Positions 36,194 through 45,648 of a DNA stretch of 64,000 nucleotides are shown here, one piece after another (position 1 is the stretch's first letter; each line of letters starts with the position of its first letter). The stretch is from Opitutus sp. ER46 (lineage in GTDB: Bacteria > Verrucomicrobiota > Verrucomicrobiia > Opitutales > Opitutaceae). Under the pieces are notes generated by a model. The model saw nothing but the letters and a program-made list of their open reading frames with translations. It was not told where the DNA came from and made no database searches. The position numbers and the translations under genes are program-made. The stretch covers positions 496,001-560,000 of the forward strand of contig NZ_QAYX01000023.1 in NCBI RefSeq assembly GCF_003054705.1, read 5' to 3'.

Positions 36194-37510
36194 ATGCCCA
36201 CAGTGGGCCGGATGTTCAAACGGATTCTCGTGCTTGGCGCCGGCATGCTGCTTGGCGTGGCTCTCGCGTTGGCGGGGCTGCGGCTGGCGACGGCGTGGGG
36301 CCTGTTTCCGTCGCGCGACTTGTCGCGGTCGAGCACCTACGTGCGGGAGGTAATGCGGCTGGTGCAGGAGAACTATGTGGACGAGAAGGCCGTGGCGTAC
36401 GACTCGCTGGCGCGCAACGCGATTCACGGCCTCGTTGAGTCGCTCGATCCGCACTCCGAGTTTCTCGAGGAGAAGGACAATCTCGAGTTCGAGGAGGATC
36501 TCACGGGCGAGTTTGGCGGCGTCGGGCTGCAGGTGGAAACCCGGCAGAATCGCGTCGTGGTCATCGCGCCCCTGGCGGGCACGCCCGGTGAGCGCGCCGG
36601 CATCCAGCGCGGGGATGAAATCGTCACCATCGACGGCAAGTCGGTGGAGACGAATGCCTCGATGGACAGCGTGGTCAGCCGGTTGCGCGGGCAGCCAAAG
36701 ACCCGGGTAACGGTGGGGCTGTTTCGGCCGGGCACGCGCGAGACGCTGAGCTACACGCTGGTGCGGGAGGTCATTCGCATCGAGAGCGTGCGTGACGTGA
36801 AGATCATCGGCGACGGCGTAGGCTACATCCAGCTCACCGAATTTTCGGAGCACACGGCCGAGCAGTTCGACCAGGCGCTCGACCGGCTGCTGCGGGAGGG
36901 CGCGACCAGCCTCATCCTCGACTTGCGAAATAATCCGGGAGGGTTGCTCGATGCGGCGGTGGAAGTGGCGGAGCCGTTCTTCAAGCGGGGCGAGCTCATC
37001 GTCTCCACCAAGGGCCGCAAGCGGAGCGACCATGAGGAGTATCGGGCCGAACTGGACGGAGACCCCGTCGACGTGCCGGTGGTCGTGCTCATCAACGCGG
37101 GCAGTGCCAGCGCGGCCGAGGTCGTGACGGGCGCGCTGAAGGACACCGGGCGCGCCGTCGTCATCGGCGAGCGCTCTTTCGGCAAAGGCTCGGTGCAGTC
37201 GATCTTCAAACTCGAGAACGGGGAAGGCCTGCGGCTCACGACAGGCCGCTACTTCACCCCCGCCGGGGTCAGTATTCACGAGCGCGGGATCGCCCCGCAC
37301 GTGGAGGTCGTCATGACGCCGGAGGAGGACAACAAACTCGCGCGCCAGCGCTCGCGCCCGGACATCACCGATCCACAGGAATTCAAGGCGCGGTTTGGCT
37401 TCGAGCCGATTGCCGACCGGCAACTCGACACGGCGCTGGCGGTGCTGAAGGCGCACCGGCTCCTCGAGGCGCGGCCGGCTCGGACCCTTGCCGCCCGACG
37501 CTTACCATGA
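36194..37510 (+). CDS. ctpA: Carboxy-terminal processing protease, S41 family
   Basis: 438 aa from the ATG at 36194 (36212 is equally possible; longer starts run into the divergent gene). N-terminal membrane anchor, S41 N-domain (YVREVMRLVQENYVDE), PDZ domain (GEFGGVGLQVETR...AGIQRGDEIVTIDGKSV), then the protease core: LDLRNNPGGLLDAAV, catalytic Ser in NAGSASAAEV and Lys in GERSFGKGSVQ. A periplasmic protease that trims C-termini of envelope proteins. Its stop overlaps tsaD (ATGA). Confidence 0.93.
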   Translation: MPTVGRMFKRILVLGAGMLLGVALALAGLRLATAWGLFPSRDLSRSSTYVREVMRLVQENYVDEKAVAYDSLARNAIHGLVESLDPHSEFLEEKDNLEFEEDLTGEFGGVGLQVETRQNRVVVIAPLAGTPGERAGIQRGDEIVTIDGKSVETNASMDSVVSRLRGQPKTRVTVGLFRPGTRETLSYTLVREVIRIESVRDVKIIGDGVGYIQLTEFSEHTAEQFDQALDRLLREGATSLILDLRNNPGGLLDAAVEVAEPFFKRGELIVSTKGRKRSDHEEYRAELDGDPVDVPVVVLINAGSASAAEVVTGALKDTGRAVVIGERSFGKGSVQSIFKLENGEGLRLTTGRYFTPAGVSIHERGIAPHVEVVMTPEEDNKLARQRSRPDITDPQEFKARFGFEPIADRQLDTALAVLKAHRLLEARPARTLAARRLP

Positions 37511-38544
37511 TCCTGGCCCTCGAGAGTTCCTGTGATGAAAGCGCGCTCGCGTTGTTCGACCCGGCGCGCGGGTTGGCGGGCGAGTGGGTCCACAGCCAGA
37601 TCGCGCTGCACGAGAAGCATGGCGGCGTCGTGCCGGACCTGGCCACGCGCGAGCACCTGCGGACCTTTGCGCCGCTGCTGGAGCGCGTGAAGGCGGAGTG
37701 CGGGCTCGATGGCGTGCGGCAGATCGCGGTCACCCACGGCCCGGGGCTGGCGGCCTGCCTGGCCATCGGCACTGCGGCGGCGAAGGCCCTCGGGCTGGCG
37801 CTGCGGGTGCCCGTGGTCGGAGTCAACCACCTGCGCGGCCACGCGTGGTCGCCCTTTATCGCGCTGCACGCGGCGACGCCGGCGACGTTTGCGACGGAGC
37901 TGGGGCAGTGGCTGCCGCACCTCGGGCTCATTGTGTCGGGCGGCAATACGCTCCTCTTCACGCTGGCCGAGGACCGGCGCATCACCGTGCTTTCCTCGAC
38001 GCGGGATGATGCCGCGGGAGAGGCGCTCGACAAAGGCGCGAAGCTGCTGGGGCTCGGGTATCCTGGGGGGCCGCGGGTCGAGCGGCTGGCGGCGACGGGC
38101 AAGCCGGACGCCTTCGACTTTCCGCGGGGCATCGGCCGGCGCGACGAACTCGATTTTAGTTTCTCCGGGCTGAAGACGAGCCTGCGCTATCGCATCGAGA
38201 AGATGCCGGCCGAGGAGGTGCAGGCGCGAATATCCGACCTGTGCGCGAGCTACCAGCAGGCGGTGGTCGATGCGCTGGTGCGCAAGGTGCACGCGGCGCT
38301 GCGGCAGGGTGAAGGCCGTTTCCGCAGCCTGGGACTCTCCGGCGGCGTGGCCAACAACCGCACCCTGCGGGCGGCGCTCGAGCGCGAGGCGCAGCGCGCG
38401 CGCGTGCGCTTTGCCGCTGCGCAACCCAAGCACACGGGCGACAATGCCGGGATGATCGCGTTCGCGGCGTGGGCCGACACGACAGGCGTGGAGCGCGACG
38501 CCGGGATGGGGCTGCGCGTGGAGCCGAGCGCGCCGCTCGCGTGA
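37507..38544 (+). CDS. tsaD: tRNA N6-threonylcarbamoyladenosine synthase catalytic subunit
   Basis: 345 aa. Kae1/TsaD/Gcp motifs: LALESSCDESALAL, HEKHGGVVPDLATREHL, THGPGLAACLAIGTAAAKAL, VNHLRGHAWS, VSGGNTLLF, GEALDKGAKLLGLGYPGGP, and LGLSGGVANNRTLR. Transfers threonylcarbamoyl to A37 of ANN-decoding tRNAs. Slightly unusual: HEKHGG and CLAIG replace the more common HxxYGG and LLVG spellings. ATG overlaps the protease stop; convergent with rpoN 19 bp later. Confidence 0.95.
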   Translation: MILALESSCDESALALFDPARGLAGEWVHSQIALHEKHGGVVPDLATREHLRTFAPLLERVKAECGLDGVRQIAVTHGPGLAACLAIGTAAAKALGLALRVPVVGVNHLRGHAWSPFIALHAATPATFATELGQWLPHLGLIVSGGNTLLFTLAEDRRITVLSSTRDDAAGEALDKGAKLLGLGYPGGPRVERLAATGKPDAFDFPRGIGRRDELDFSFSGLKTSLRYRIEKMPAEEVQARISDLCASYQQAVVDALVRKVHAALRQGEGRFRSLGLSGGVANNRTLRAALEREAQRARVRFAAAQPKHTGDNAGMIAFAAWADTTGVERDAGMGLRVEPSAPLA

Positions 38545-38563
38545 TGCGGTCCTGTCGCGACCG

Positions 38564-40096
38564 CTACTTGTAGTCGCGGCGCAGGTTGCTGGGCAGGATG
38601 CCCAGCTCCTCGCGATATTTCGCGACGGTGCGGCGGGCGATGGTGATGCCCTTGTCCTGGAGCTTGGCGACAAGTTCCTGGTCGCTGAGCGGGGCGGATT
38701 TGTCCTCGAGCGAGATCAGGTCGTTGATCATCTCCTTCACGCTCGTGTTGGAGACGGCGGCGCCACTCTGTGCCTGGTAGCCTGGCGTGAAGAAGTATTT
38801 GAAATCAAAGACGCCGTGCGGGGTGCGGACGTACTTGTTGGCGATCGCGCGGCTCACCGTGGTCTCATGCACGCCGACGACATCCGCGATCTGCGTCATC
38901 GTGAGCGGCTTCAGGTGGGCGACGCCGTTTTCGAAAAAATCATGCTGCGCGTTCACGATCTCGCGGGTGATCCGCTCGATGGTGCGCTGCCGCTGCTCGA
39001 TGGAGTCGATGAGGAACTTGCCCGAGCGCATCCGCTCGCGGAGGTAATCGCGTTCCTGTTTCGTCAGCGTGCCCTTGGCGATCATCTCCCGGTACGTGCC
39101 CGAAATCCGGAGCCGCGGGATGTAGTCGCTGTTCAGCGAGATCTTCCATTCGTCGCCGTCCTTTTCGACGGTGACGTCCGGCACGACGACGCGGTTGGAA
39201 TCCTCGGCAAACCGGCGCCCCGGCGCGGGGTCGAGCTTCCCGATCTCCTCGATGGCGGACTGCACCTCGTCGGCGTCCGCGCTGAGCTTGCGCGCCAGCT
39301 CGGGAATGCGGCGCCGGGTGAGAAGGTCGAAATGATCACGGATCATCCGCGCCGCCAGCGACGTGCCGCGGCCGTTCGCGACCAGCTGCGCGAGCAGGCA
39401 GTCGGGAAGGTCTTTCGCGCCGATGCCGGCCGGGTCAAAGGTCTTGAGGATCTTCAGCGCCTCCTGCACGGCTTCGAGCGGCAGCCCGGACTGGAGGGCG
39501 ACGTCGGAGGGCGTCTGTGTGAGAAACCCGCGGTCATCGAGCGAGCCGACGAGGTGATGCATGGCCTGCAGGGCGGGGGCTGACATGTCGGCCGTCTGGG
39601 CCTGCTGCATCAGGTGCTCCTGCAGGGAGGTTTCGCTGACGAGGGAGTCGAAGAAGTGCTGGCGGCGTTCCGCATCCTCGGCGGTGTACGGCTGGGCGCC
39701 CCCGACGTTGGCCATGTGGTCGCGCCAGTCCTCGTCGAGTTTGCCGAGGATCTCGAACTCCTTGTCCTTCGAAAAATCGAGTTCGTCGCGCTTGCCGTCG
39801 TGATCGCTCTCGTGGTCCGAGGTTGGCGCGGCGCTCAGGTCGGCCCCGCTGTCGTGGGACTCGGCGGGGCTCTCGCCCTCGGCGTCCTGGTGGTCGTCGG
39901 TCTGCTTGTCGAGGCTCACTCCCTCCATGGGCAGCTCCTCGAGGGTTGGATTGCTCTGGAGCTCCTCCTGGATGACCGAACGCAGGTCGAGCGCCGCCAC
40001 CTGCAGAATCTTGAGCGATTGCCGCAGCTGGGGGGCGAGTACCAGGGACTGCGTCTGGCGCTGGCGAAGTTCGTGGCTGAATCCGGGCCCGCTCAT
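38564..40096 (-). CDS. rpoN: RNA polymerase sigma-54 factor
   Basis: 510 aa. Region I is Gln/Leu-rich (QSLVLAPQLRQSLKILQVAAL), region II acidic (about residues 60-125), the core-binding domain follows, then an HTH (MTQIADVVGVHETTVSRAI) and the RpoN box (ARRTVAKYREELGI) near the C-terminus. It directs transcription from -24/-12 promoters with AAA+ activators. Preceded by the Ser/Thr kinase gene on the same strand (27 bp), so the two may be co-transcribed. Confidence 0.97.
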   Translation of the reverse strand: MSGPGFSHELRQRQTQSLVLAPQLRQSLKILQVAALDLRSVIQEELQSNPTLEELPMEGVSLDKQTDDHQDAEGESPAESHDSGADLSAAPTSDHESDHDGKRDELDFSKDKEFEILGKLDEDWRDHMANVGGAQPYTAEDAERRQHFFDSLVSETSLQEHLMQQAQTADMSAPALQAMHHLVGSLDDRGFLTQTPSDVALQSGLPLEAVQEALKILKTFDPAGIGAKDLPDCLLAQLVANGRGTSLAARMIRDHFDLLTRRRIPELARKLSADADEVQSAIEEIGKLDPAPGRRFAEDSNRVVVPDVTVEKDGDEWKISLNSDYIPRLRISGTYREMIAKGTLTKQERDYLRERMRSGKFLIDSIEQRQRTIERITREIVNAQHDFFENGVAHLKPLTMTQIADVVGVHETTVSRAIANKYVRTPHGVFDFKYFFTPGYQAQSGAAVSNTSVKEMINDLISLEDKSAPLSDQELVAKLQDKGITIARRTVAKYREELGILPSNLRRDYK

Positions 40097-40123
40097 CGTG
40101 ATGACTGTGTTCCGCGTTTCATC

Positions 40124-41095
40124 CTAGGCGAGGGCCCGCGATGGCGAAGGCACCACGGGGTCGCGTACCCCGTAGAGATCCTTGAGATAGACGCCGAGCT
40201 TCTCGTTGGTGGGGCCGTAGCGGTCGCTGTAGAGGTAGAGTTCGAGGTCGGTGAGGAGTTCGAAGGCGGTCTGGTAGCGCTTGTCGCGGTCGCGCTGCAG
40301 CGCGCGCTGGATGATGGCCTCGAGCCGGGCGTCGATCTCGGGGCGGAGCGACGCGAACCGGGGGATCGGCATCATCAGGATGTTGCGCCGCGACTGCACG
40401 CGGTCGGCAGACCGGAAGATGTTCCGGCCCAGCAGCAACTCGGTGAGCACGATGCCGAGGCCGAACAGGTCGGCGCGGGAGTCAGTGACGGCGTAGCTGG
40501 CCTGTTCGGGGGAGAGGTACTCGTCCTTGCCCGCGATCACCTTGCCCTCCTCGTTGTACATGAGGTCGAGGGCCTTCGCGATGCCGAAGTCGGTCAGCTT
40601 CACGTCGCCCTCATAGGCGATCATGATGTTCTTCGGCCCGATGTCGCGATGCACGATGTTGAGGTGGCGCCCGTCGCGGTCGCACTTGGTGTGGGCGTAG
40701 GTGAGGCCGCGGGCGACCCGGGAGACGATGAAGGCCGCCAGGTCGATCGGGATGGGGCGATCGAGGTGGCGATGCCGGTCAAGGAACTGCTCGAGGTTCA
40801 CGCCCCGCACAAATTCCATGACCATGAAATATTGTCCGCCGACCTGCCCCAGATGGTAGGTCTGAACGATGTTGGTGTGGATCAGGTCGGCGACCAGCCG
40901 AGCCTCGCCGATAAAATTCTTCTGAAACTCCTCCACCGCCGAATACTCTTCCCGTATCAATTTGACCGCTACGACCTTGCGGAAATTTCCAGCTCCAAGC
41001 TGCTGTGCCTCGTAGACGACGCCCATGCCGCCCTCGGCCACCTTGCGCGTCATCTCGTAGTGTAGCTCGCTGAAGATGTGTTTGATCGACGCCAC
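40124..41095 (-). CDS. Soluble Ser/Thr protein kinase
   Basis: 323 aa Hanks-type kinase without membrane segment. Gly-rich loop [14 protein letters not shown]-binding Lys in VAVKLIREE, catalytic loop HRDIGPKN, Mg-binding DFGIAKA, then [24 protein letters not shown]. The catalytic loop reads HRDIGPKN rather than HRDLKPxN. No PASTA or other sensor domain; a short ~40-residue tail follows the kinase fold. Located just upstream of rpoN; substrates unknown. Confidence 0.93.
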   Translation of the reverse strand: MASIKHIFSELHYEMTRKVAEGGMGVVYEAQQLGAGNFRKVVAVKLIREEYSAVEEFQKNFIGEARLVADLIHTNIVQTYHLGQVGGQYFMVMEFVRGVNLEQFLDRHRHLDRPIPIDLAAFIVSRVARGLTYAHTKCDRDGRHLNIVHRDIGPKNIMIAYEGDVKLTDFGIAKALDLMYNEEGKVIAGKDEYLSPEQASYAVTDSRADLFGLGIVLTELLLGRNIFRSADRVQSRRNILMMPIPRFASLRPEIDARLEAIIQRALQRDRDKRYQTAFELLTDLELYLYSDRYGPTNEKLGVYLKDLYGVRDPVVPSPSRALA

Positions 41096-41208
41096 CGGGG
41101 ACCTAGGAAACGTCCGCGAGCAGGAACAGGCAAGAGCACAAATCGTGACCGGCGTGAAATCTGCTGTGCGTTTGACAGAACAGGTCTCCGACCTACGGTC
41201 CGCCGCGC

Positions 41209-41520
41209 ATGATCAACCTCACCTCCAGAGCGGCGCAGCAGGTCCGTGCCATGCAGGCGGGGCAGGGCGGCAAACGCCTGCGCGTGCTGGTGGAGAACGG
41301 GGGCTGCTCCGGTTTTCAGTACGGCATGACGTTTGATGACGCGAAACCCGGCGATGCCGAATTTGAGAGCGAGGGCGTGCTCATTGTGGTTGATGGCGCC
41401 AGCTTGGAACGGCTCGACGGCGCGACCATCGACTTCGACGATGGCCTGCACGGCAAGGGGTTCGAGGTGCGGAATCCGCGCGCCCAGAGCACCTGCGGCT
41501 GCGGCAAGTCGTTCAACTGA
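41209..41520 (+). CDS. A-type iron-sulfur cluster carrier (IscA/ErpA/SufA family)
   Basis: 103 aa with the three conserved Cys: C33 in [12 protein letters not shown] and the C-terminal pair in STCGCGKSF. Delivers [2Fe-2S]/[4Fe-4S] clusters to target proteins. Single gene, not next to other isc/suf genes, which favours an ErpA-like housekeeping role. Divergent from the kinase gene, convergent with menG. Confidence 0.93.
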   Translation: MINLTSRAAQQVRAMQAGQGGKRLRVLVENGGCSGFQYGMTFDDAKPGDAEFESEGVLIVVDGASLERLDGATIDFDDGLHGKGFEVRNPRAQSTCGCGKSFN

Positions 41521-41544
41521 CCCCGGCGTTGATGTCGATTTGCG

Positions 41545-42246
41545 TCAGCGGCGCGCGATGTGCAGCGCGACAATGCCGAAGGTCATTGCGCGGGCGGTCA
41601 CCGTGGGGAACCCGGCGGCCGTGATCTCCGCGGCCAAGGCGGGGCGGTCGGGAAACTGCGTGATCGTGTCGTTGAGGTAGACATACGCGGCCCGATCACC
41701 GGTGACGATCCCCGCGATCGTCGGCAGGATCCGGCGCAGGTAGAACGCATAAAACGGCCGGAACCAGGGGTACGGCTGAGAAAATTCGAGCACGAAAAGA
41801 TGACCGCCGGGACGCAGCACGCGGCGCATTTCGTGGAGGCCCTTGTTGCGGTCCGCCAAGTTGCGCAGTCCGAACGCGATCGTCACCGCGTCGGTGCACG
41901 CGTCGGGCAGCGGTAGGGCGAGCCCGTCGCCCGGACGGAATGTCACGTTCGCGTAACGCTCCGGGCCGGCCGCGACCTTCTTGATCTCGGCCTGATCGAG
42001 CATCGGCTGGCAGAAATCCATGCCCAGAATACGAGTGGAATTGCCCAATCCCCGGCTGAGGGCGAATGCCACGTCGCCACTCCCTGTCGCAAGGTCCAAC
42101 ACGTCACCCGGATGTGTCCGACGCACGGCCGCGACGAGCCGGCGGCGCCACCAGATATCGATCCCTCCGCTGAGCAGCCGGTTGGCGACGTCGTAGCGCT
42201 GCGCAATGCGCCCAAACATGGAGTTGACGGCAACGGGATCTGGCAT
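41545..42246 (-). CDS. menG: Demethylmenaquinone/ubiquinone C-methyltransferase
   Basis: 233 aa from MPDPVAVNSMFGRIAQRYD (ATG 42246); upstream in-frame ATGs add non-conserved sequence. UbiE/MenG motifs: VANRLLSGGIDIWWRRRLV, VLDLATGSGDVAFAL, FGLRNLADRNKGLHEMRRVLRPGG and the late RFLPxIG equivalent LRRILPTIAGIV. Methylates the quinone ring in the last step of menaquinone (or ubiquinone) synthesis; menaquinone is the more likely quinol for the ACIII in this window. Divergent from the HU-like gene. Confidence 0.92.
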   Translation of the reverse strand: MPDPVAVNSMFGRIAQRYDVANRLLSGGIDIWWRRRLVAAVRRTHPGDVLDLATGSGDVAFALSRGLGNSTRILGMDFCQPMLDQAEIKKVAAGPERYANVTFRPGDGLALPLPDACTDAVTIAFGLRNLADRNKGLHEMRRVLRPGGHLFVLEFSQPYPWFRPFYAFYLRRILPTIAGIVTGDRAAYVYLNDTITQFPDRPALAAEITAAGFPTVTARAMTFGIVALHIARR

Positions 42247-42298
42247 GGGCGGAGGTTCTCGTGCGAGTGGGAGCCGGATGCAAATCGGTCTTAAGGGG

Positions 42299-42326
42299 TT
42301 GACGCAATTCGAAGTCCGCAAATACT
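42299..42326 (+). promoter_or_regulatory. Candidate sigma-70-type promoter of the HU/IHF-like gene
   Basis: TTGACG (42299-42304) and AATACT (42321-42326) are separated by 16 bp, 40 bp before the ATG at 42366. The -35 matches 5 of 6 consensus bases and the -10 matches 4 of 6. The local sequence is AT-richer than its surroundings. Confidence 0.5.
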
Positions 42327-42365
42327 TTAGCTGCTTCAGAAAAACGTCATCAACAAGGAACCCCC

Positions 42366-42734
42366 ATGTCGAACCTAACAAAGCGTGAGATCGTCTTGGA
42401 GATCTATCGGAAGTCGGGCTTCCCGCAGAAGCAGATCGTGGATACGGTGCAACAGACGTTGGACATTATCCAAAAGGCGCTTGCGAACGGTCGGAATGTC
42501 GAGCTCCGCAATTTCGGCGTGCTCGAGGTTCAGGTCCGCAAACAGCGCATCGGCCGCAATCCGAACAAGCCGGAGGCGGAGGTGGTCATCCCGCAGCGGG
42601 CCGTGGTTAAGTTCAAGTCTGGCAAGATCCTCAAGCAGCAGCTCAAGAAGCTGGACCTGACCAAACTGCAGACCGAGTCCGATTCCGAAGCCGACGTGGA
42701 GGGCGAGGACGAGACGCCCGGCACGACCGTCTGA
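42366..42734 (+). CDS. HU/IHF-family DNA-binding protein with acidic tail
   Basis: 122 aa. Residues 1-95 match the HU/IHF fold: TKREIVLEIYRKSGF, LANGRNVELRNFGVLEV, the arm RIGRNPNKPE with the intercalating Pro, and VIPQRAVVKFKSGK. IHF-like features (ELRNFG, NPNKPE) dominate. A ~25-residue acidic extension (ESDSEADVEGEDE) follows, not present in E. coli HU/IHF, and could modulate DNA binding. Own promoter and terminator, so monocistronic. Confidence 0.92.
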   Translation: MSNLTKREIVLEIYRKSGFPQKQIVDTVQQTLDIIQKALANGRNVELRNFGVLEVQVRKQRIGRNPNKPEAEVVIPQRAVVKFKSGKILKQQLKKLDLTKLQTESDSEADVEGEDETPGTTV

Positions 42735-42754
42735 GATCGCGGCATCGTCTGAAC

Positions 42755-42799
42755 GCGCGCCGACTGCCGTCACAACGGCTGCAGGCGCGCCTTTTTTTT
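42755..42799 (+). terminator. Rho-independent terminator of the HU/IHF-like gene
   Basis: A 7-bp outer stem (42755-42761 with 42784-42790), an inner GCCGT/ACGGC stem, and eight T (42792-42799). It ends 41 bp before the hisS start codon. Confidence 0.92.
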
Positions 42800-42840
42800 C
42801 ATCGCGCTGCGGGAGGCCGCGCCGCAGCGTTTTGCCTCTC

Positions 42841-44154
42841 ATGGCTACGTTTCAGACCCTGCCCGGCTTCCGCGAATTCTATCCCGAGGATCTGGCCCGT
42901 CGGAATCACATCTTCCGGCTCTGGCGCCAGACGGCCAAGACGTTCGGCTTCGCGGAGTACGACGCGCCGGTCCTTGAGCCGCTCGACCTGTACAAGGCGA
43001 AGTCGGGCGAGGAGATCGAGGCCCAGCTTTTCAGCTTCACCGACAAGGGTGGGCGCGAGGTCGCTTTACGTCCGGAGATGACGCCAACGGTTTGCCGGTT
43101 GGTCGGGGCCAAGGCGAACGCGCTCAAGCGCCCGATCAAGTGGTTCAGCATCGCTGAATTCTATCGGTACGAGCGCATGCAGAAGGGACGGGGCCGGTGC
43201 TTTTTCCAGTTCAACGCCGATATCTTTGGCGAGCCTGGTCCCGAGGCCGAGGTCGAGTTGATCGCTTTGCTGGTGCAGTGCCTGCGCTCCTTCGGACTCG
43301 GCGAGGCGGATTTCTACGTGCGTCTGAGCGACCGCAACCTCTGGTTCTACTATCTCGAGGCGCTCGGCGTGGATGAGCCCCGGATCCGCGGCCTGCTCGG
43401 CGCGATCGATCGGTATGAAAAGTACGGAGACGATGCCTTCCAGGGGTATACGGAAAAGTTTGGTCCGCTCGATCCCGCCCTGAAGACGAAGGTCCTGGAG
43501 TTCCTGCAGATCAAGTCGCTCGCCGTGCTCGAAACTACGCTGTCGACCATTGGTGGCGAAAAGCTGACGCAGCGGCTCGCCGACTGGCGCAAGCTGCTGA
43601 CGGCGCTCGATGCGATGGGTCTTTCGAAATTCATCGAGGTCGACCTGGGCGTGGTGCGCGGCCTCGCGTACTACACCGGATTCGTCTTCGAGGCATTCGA
43701 CCGGAAGGGCGAACTGCGCGCGCTCGCCGGCGGCGGTCGCTACGATGACTTGGTGCAAAAGCTGGGTGGTCCGGCGCTGCCGGCGGTCGGTTTCGCCATC
43801 GGCGACATGACCTTCTCTCTGCTGCTCGAGGAACGGGGGCTCATGCCCACGCTCGTGCAGGCGCCCGATGTGTATTGCGTCGTTGGCGGCGAGCCGGAGC
43901 GGCTGGCGGCGTTCGCCGACATCAACGCGCTGCGTGCCGCCGGCTATCAGGTTGAGTACCCGATGAAAGCCATCGCCTTCGGCAAACAGTTCAAGGCCGC
44001 GGCCGAGTCGGGAGCGAAACTTGCCCTCATTTACGGCGGCGACGAACTCGCCAAGGGTGTCGTCAAGATCCGCGACCTCACAACCCGCACCGAGACCGAG
44101 GTGCCTCGCGACCAGGTCACGGCCACCGTCAGGGATTTCTTCACGGCATCATGA
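42841..44154 (+). CDS. hisS: Histidyl-tRNA synthetase
   Basis: 437 aa from the ATG at 42841 (a TTG nine bases earlier is rejected). Class II aaRS: GFREFYPEDLARRN, motif 1-type region EPLDLYKAKSGEE with FTDKGGREVALRPEMTPTV, motif 2 SIAEFYRYERMQKGRGRCFFQFNAD, and the His-specific loop GLAYYTGFVFEAF and GGGRYDDLVQ, followed by a C-terminal anticodon domain. Charges tRNA-His. Its stop overlaps the next gene (ATGA). Confidence 0.95.
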   Translation: MATFQTLPGFREFYPEDLARRNHIFRLWRQTAKTFGFAEYDAPVLEPLDLYKAKSGEEIEAQLFSFTDKGGREVALRPEMTPTVCRLVGAKANALKRPIKWFSIAEFYRYERMQKGRGRCFFQFNADIFGEPGPEAEVELIALLVQCLRSFGLGEADFYVRLSDRNLWFYYLEALGVDEPRIRGLLGAIDRYEKYGDDAFQGYTEKFGPLDPALKTKVLEFLQIKSLAVLETTLSTIGGEKLTQRLADWRKLLTALDAMGLSKFIEVDLGVVRGLAYYTGFVFEAFDRKGELRALAGGGRYDDLVQKLGGPALPAVGFAIGDMTFSLLLEERGLMPTLVQAPDVYCVVGGEPERLAAFADINALRAAGYQVEYPMKAIAFGKQFKAAAESGAKLALIYGGDELAKGVVKIRDLTTRTETEVPRDQVTATVRDFFTAS

Positions 44155-44537
44155 AAACAGGAGGTCAGCGCTTCCGGGTGCTTCCCGGACAGTACGCGGT
44201 CTGCCGCCTGAGCCCGGACGCGGCGGTCCCGGCCTGGGCGGCTGGACCTTTCGTCAACATCACCTTCACCGATGACGAGCTGGCCATCATCTGCCCGGCC
44301 GAGCGCGTGCCCGCCGAGGTGCGCGCCGAGCGCGACTGGCGGGTGCTGAAGCTCGTGGGTCCGTTCCCCTTCACCGCGACTGGCGTGCTGGCGTCGCTGG
44401 CCACACCGCTCGCGCGTTCGGGCATCAGCCTGCTGTCGATCGCGACGTACGACACCGACTATTTCCTCGTGAAAAAGGACGTGTTTGAAGACGCCGCCAA
44501 GGTGCTGATCGCCGCCGGCCACACGCGGCTGGGTTGA
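44151..44537 (+). CDS. ACT-domain protein (COG3603-like)
   Basis: 128 aa. Two tandem ACT-like halves: PGQYAVCRLSPDAAVP...FVNITFTDDELAIICP, then WRVLKLVGPFPFTATGVLASLATPLARSGISLLSIATYDTDYFLVKK. Proteins of this type bind amino acids as small regulators; the ligand is unknown. Coupled to hisS by ATGA overlap, so sensing of histidine or another amino acid is a reasonable but unproven idea. Confidence 0.85.
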   Translation: MKTGGQRFRVLPGQYAVCRLSPDAAVPAWAAGPFVNITFTDDELAIICPAERVPAEVRAERDWRVLKLVGPFPFTATGVLASLATPLARSGISLLSIATYDTDYFLVKKDVFEDAAKVLIAAGHTRLG

Positions 44538-44553
44538 TCGGCACGCGACTCCG

Positions 44554-45372
44554 ATGTCCCCGGGCGCGCACGGCTGGTGGTTGGCGCTACGCCTTGGGCT
44601 TCTGCTCATTGTCTGCACCGGCGCGGCCCGGGCCGAGAAAATGATGTATTTCCCGGAATACGGCTCGCGACGTTTGCCGGCGGGCGCGCAAAGCGTCGCC
44701 GGTGATGACGGCACGGTCGTTTCCGTGCTGCATCTGCCGAACCCGACCGCGCGTTTCACCGTGTGGTATTTCCATGGCAACGCCGAGGATCTCGGTGACG
44801 TGGAGCCGTTCCTGCGGGCCCTGCAGGCGGAGGGCTTCGCGGTGTTTGCCTTCGATTATCCGGGCTACGGCCACAGCACGGGGCGGCCCTCGGAGCGTGC
44901 GGTCTACGAAGCGGCCCGGCGGGCGCGCCGTTACCTGCGCGAACAGCTCGGCGTGCCGGCGGAAAAGACGATCCTGCTGGGGCGCTCACTCGGGGGCGGT
45001 CCGGCGACGCAGATGGCGATCGAGGAGCCGATCGCCGGGCTTGTGCTCCAAAGCGCGTTCACCAGCGCCTTTCGCGTGGTCACGCGCGTGCCGTTGCTGC
45101 CGTTCGATCCGTACGTGAATGTCCGCAAGCTCCCCAGACTCCGCGCGCCCGTGCTCATCATGCATGGCGATCGCGACGAGGTGATCCCGTTCCACCACGG
45201 CCAGGCGCTCTTCGCTGCGGCGCACGAGCCCAAGCGGGCGCTCTGGATCTCCGGCGCCCAGCACAACGACCTCGTGGCGGTGGCGGGTGCGCGTTACTGG
45301 ACCGCGCTGCGCGACTTCAGCGAGCTTTGCGCCGCAACCCAGGCTGGAGCGACTGACGGGCGTCCACGGTGA
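44554..45372 (+). CDS. Exported alpha/beta hydrolase
   Basis: 272 aa with an N-terminal signal peptide (LALRLGLLLIVCTGAARA). Fold motifs: oxyanion region WYFHGNAEDLGD, nucleophile elbow GRSLGGGPA, acid D in MHGDRDEVIPF and H in GAQHNDL. Belongs to the BEM46/ABHD13-like group (DUF1749-like family); substrate unknown. Third gene after hisS and the ACT protein, 16 bp downstream. Confidence 0.85.
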   Translation: MSPGAHGWWLALRLGLLLIVCTGAARAEKMMYFPEYGSRRLPAGAQSVAGDDGTVVSVLHLPNPTARFTVWYFHGNAEDLGDVEPFLRALQAEGFAVFAFDYPGYGHSTGRPSERAVYEAARRARRYLREQLGVPAEKTILLGRSLGGGPATQMAIEEPIAGLVLQSAFTSAFRVVTRVPLLPFDPYVNVRKLPRLRAPVLIMHGDRDEVIPFHHGQALFAAAHEPKRALWISGAQHNDLVAVAGARYWTALRDFSELCAATQAGATDGRPR

Positions 45373-45490
45373 CGTTTGGCCCCAGCGCAACGCGGCGTCG
45401 TTCGCGCGGACGGACACATGGGGACAACCGCAGGAGGACGTGGCGACGAGGCCTGCAATTATAACTAGTTGGTTACCGGGATATAGCGGG

Positions 45491-45527
45491 ATAATGTCCA
45501 GATACTCGGAATAATGTCCGGATACTC
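45491..45527. repeat. 20-bp tandem direct repeat, possible mobile-element remnant
   Basis: Two copies of ATAATGTCCRGATACTC start at 45491 and 45511, differing at one base, in an AT-rich patch (about 45460-45527) of an otherwise GC-rich intergenic region. Two spaced copies of a ~17-20-bp motif resemble the multiple end repeats of some insertion sequences (for example the IS21 family); no transposase is present. Confidence 0.5.
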
Positions 45528-45648
45528 TGCGCCTCAGCCCAGCCCCGCTCGCGCTCTCAGCGTCGGCTCGCACGCCGGCAGGCCGCGACCACCAACGGAT
45601 GGGGGCGCAACTCGGGCGACGCGAGGAACGACGCCGAGTCTCCGGCGA

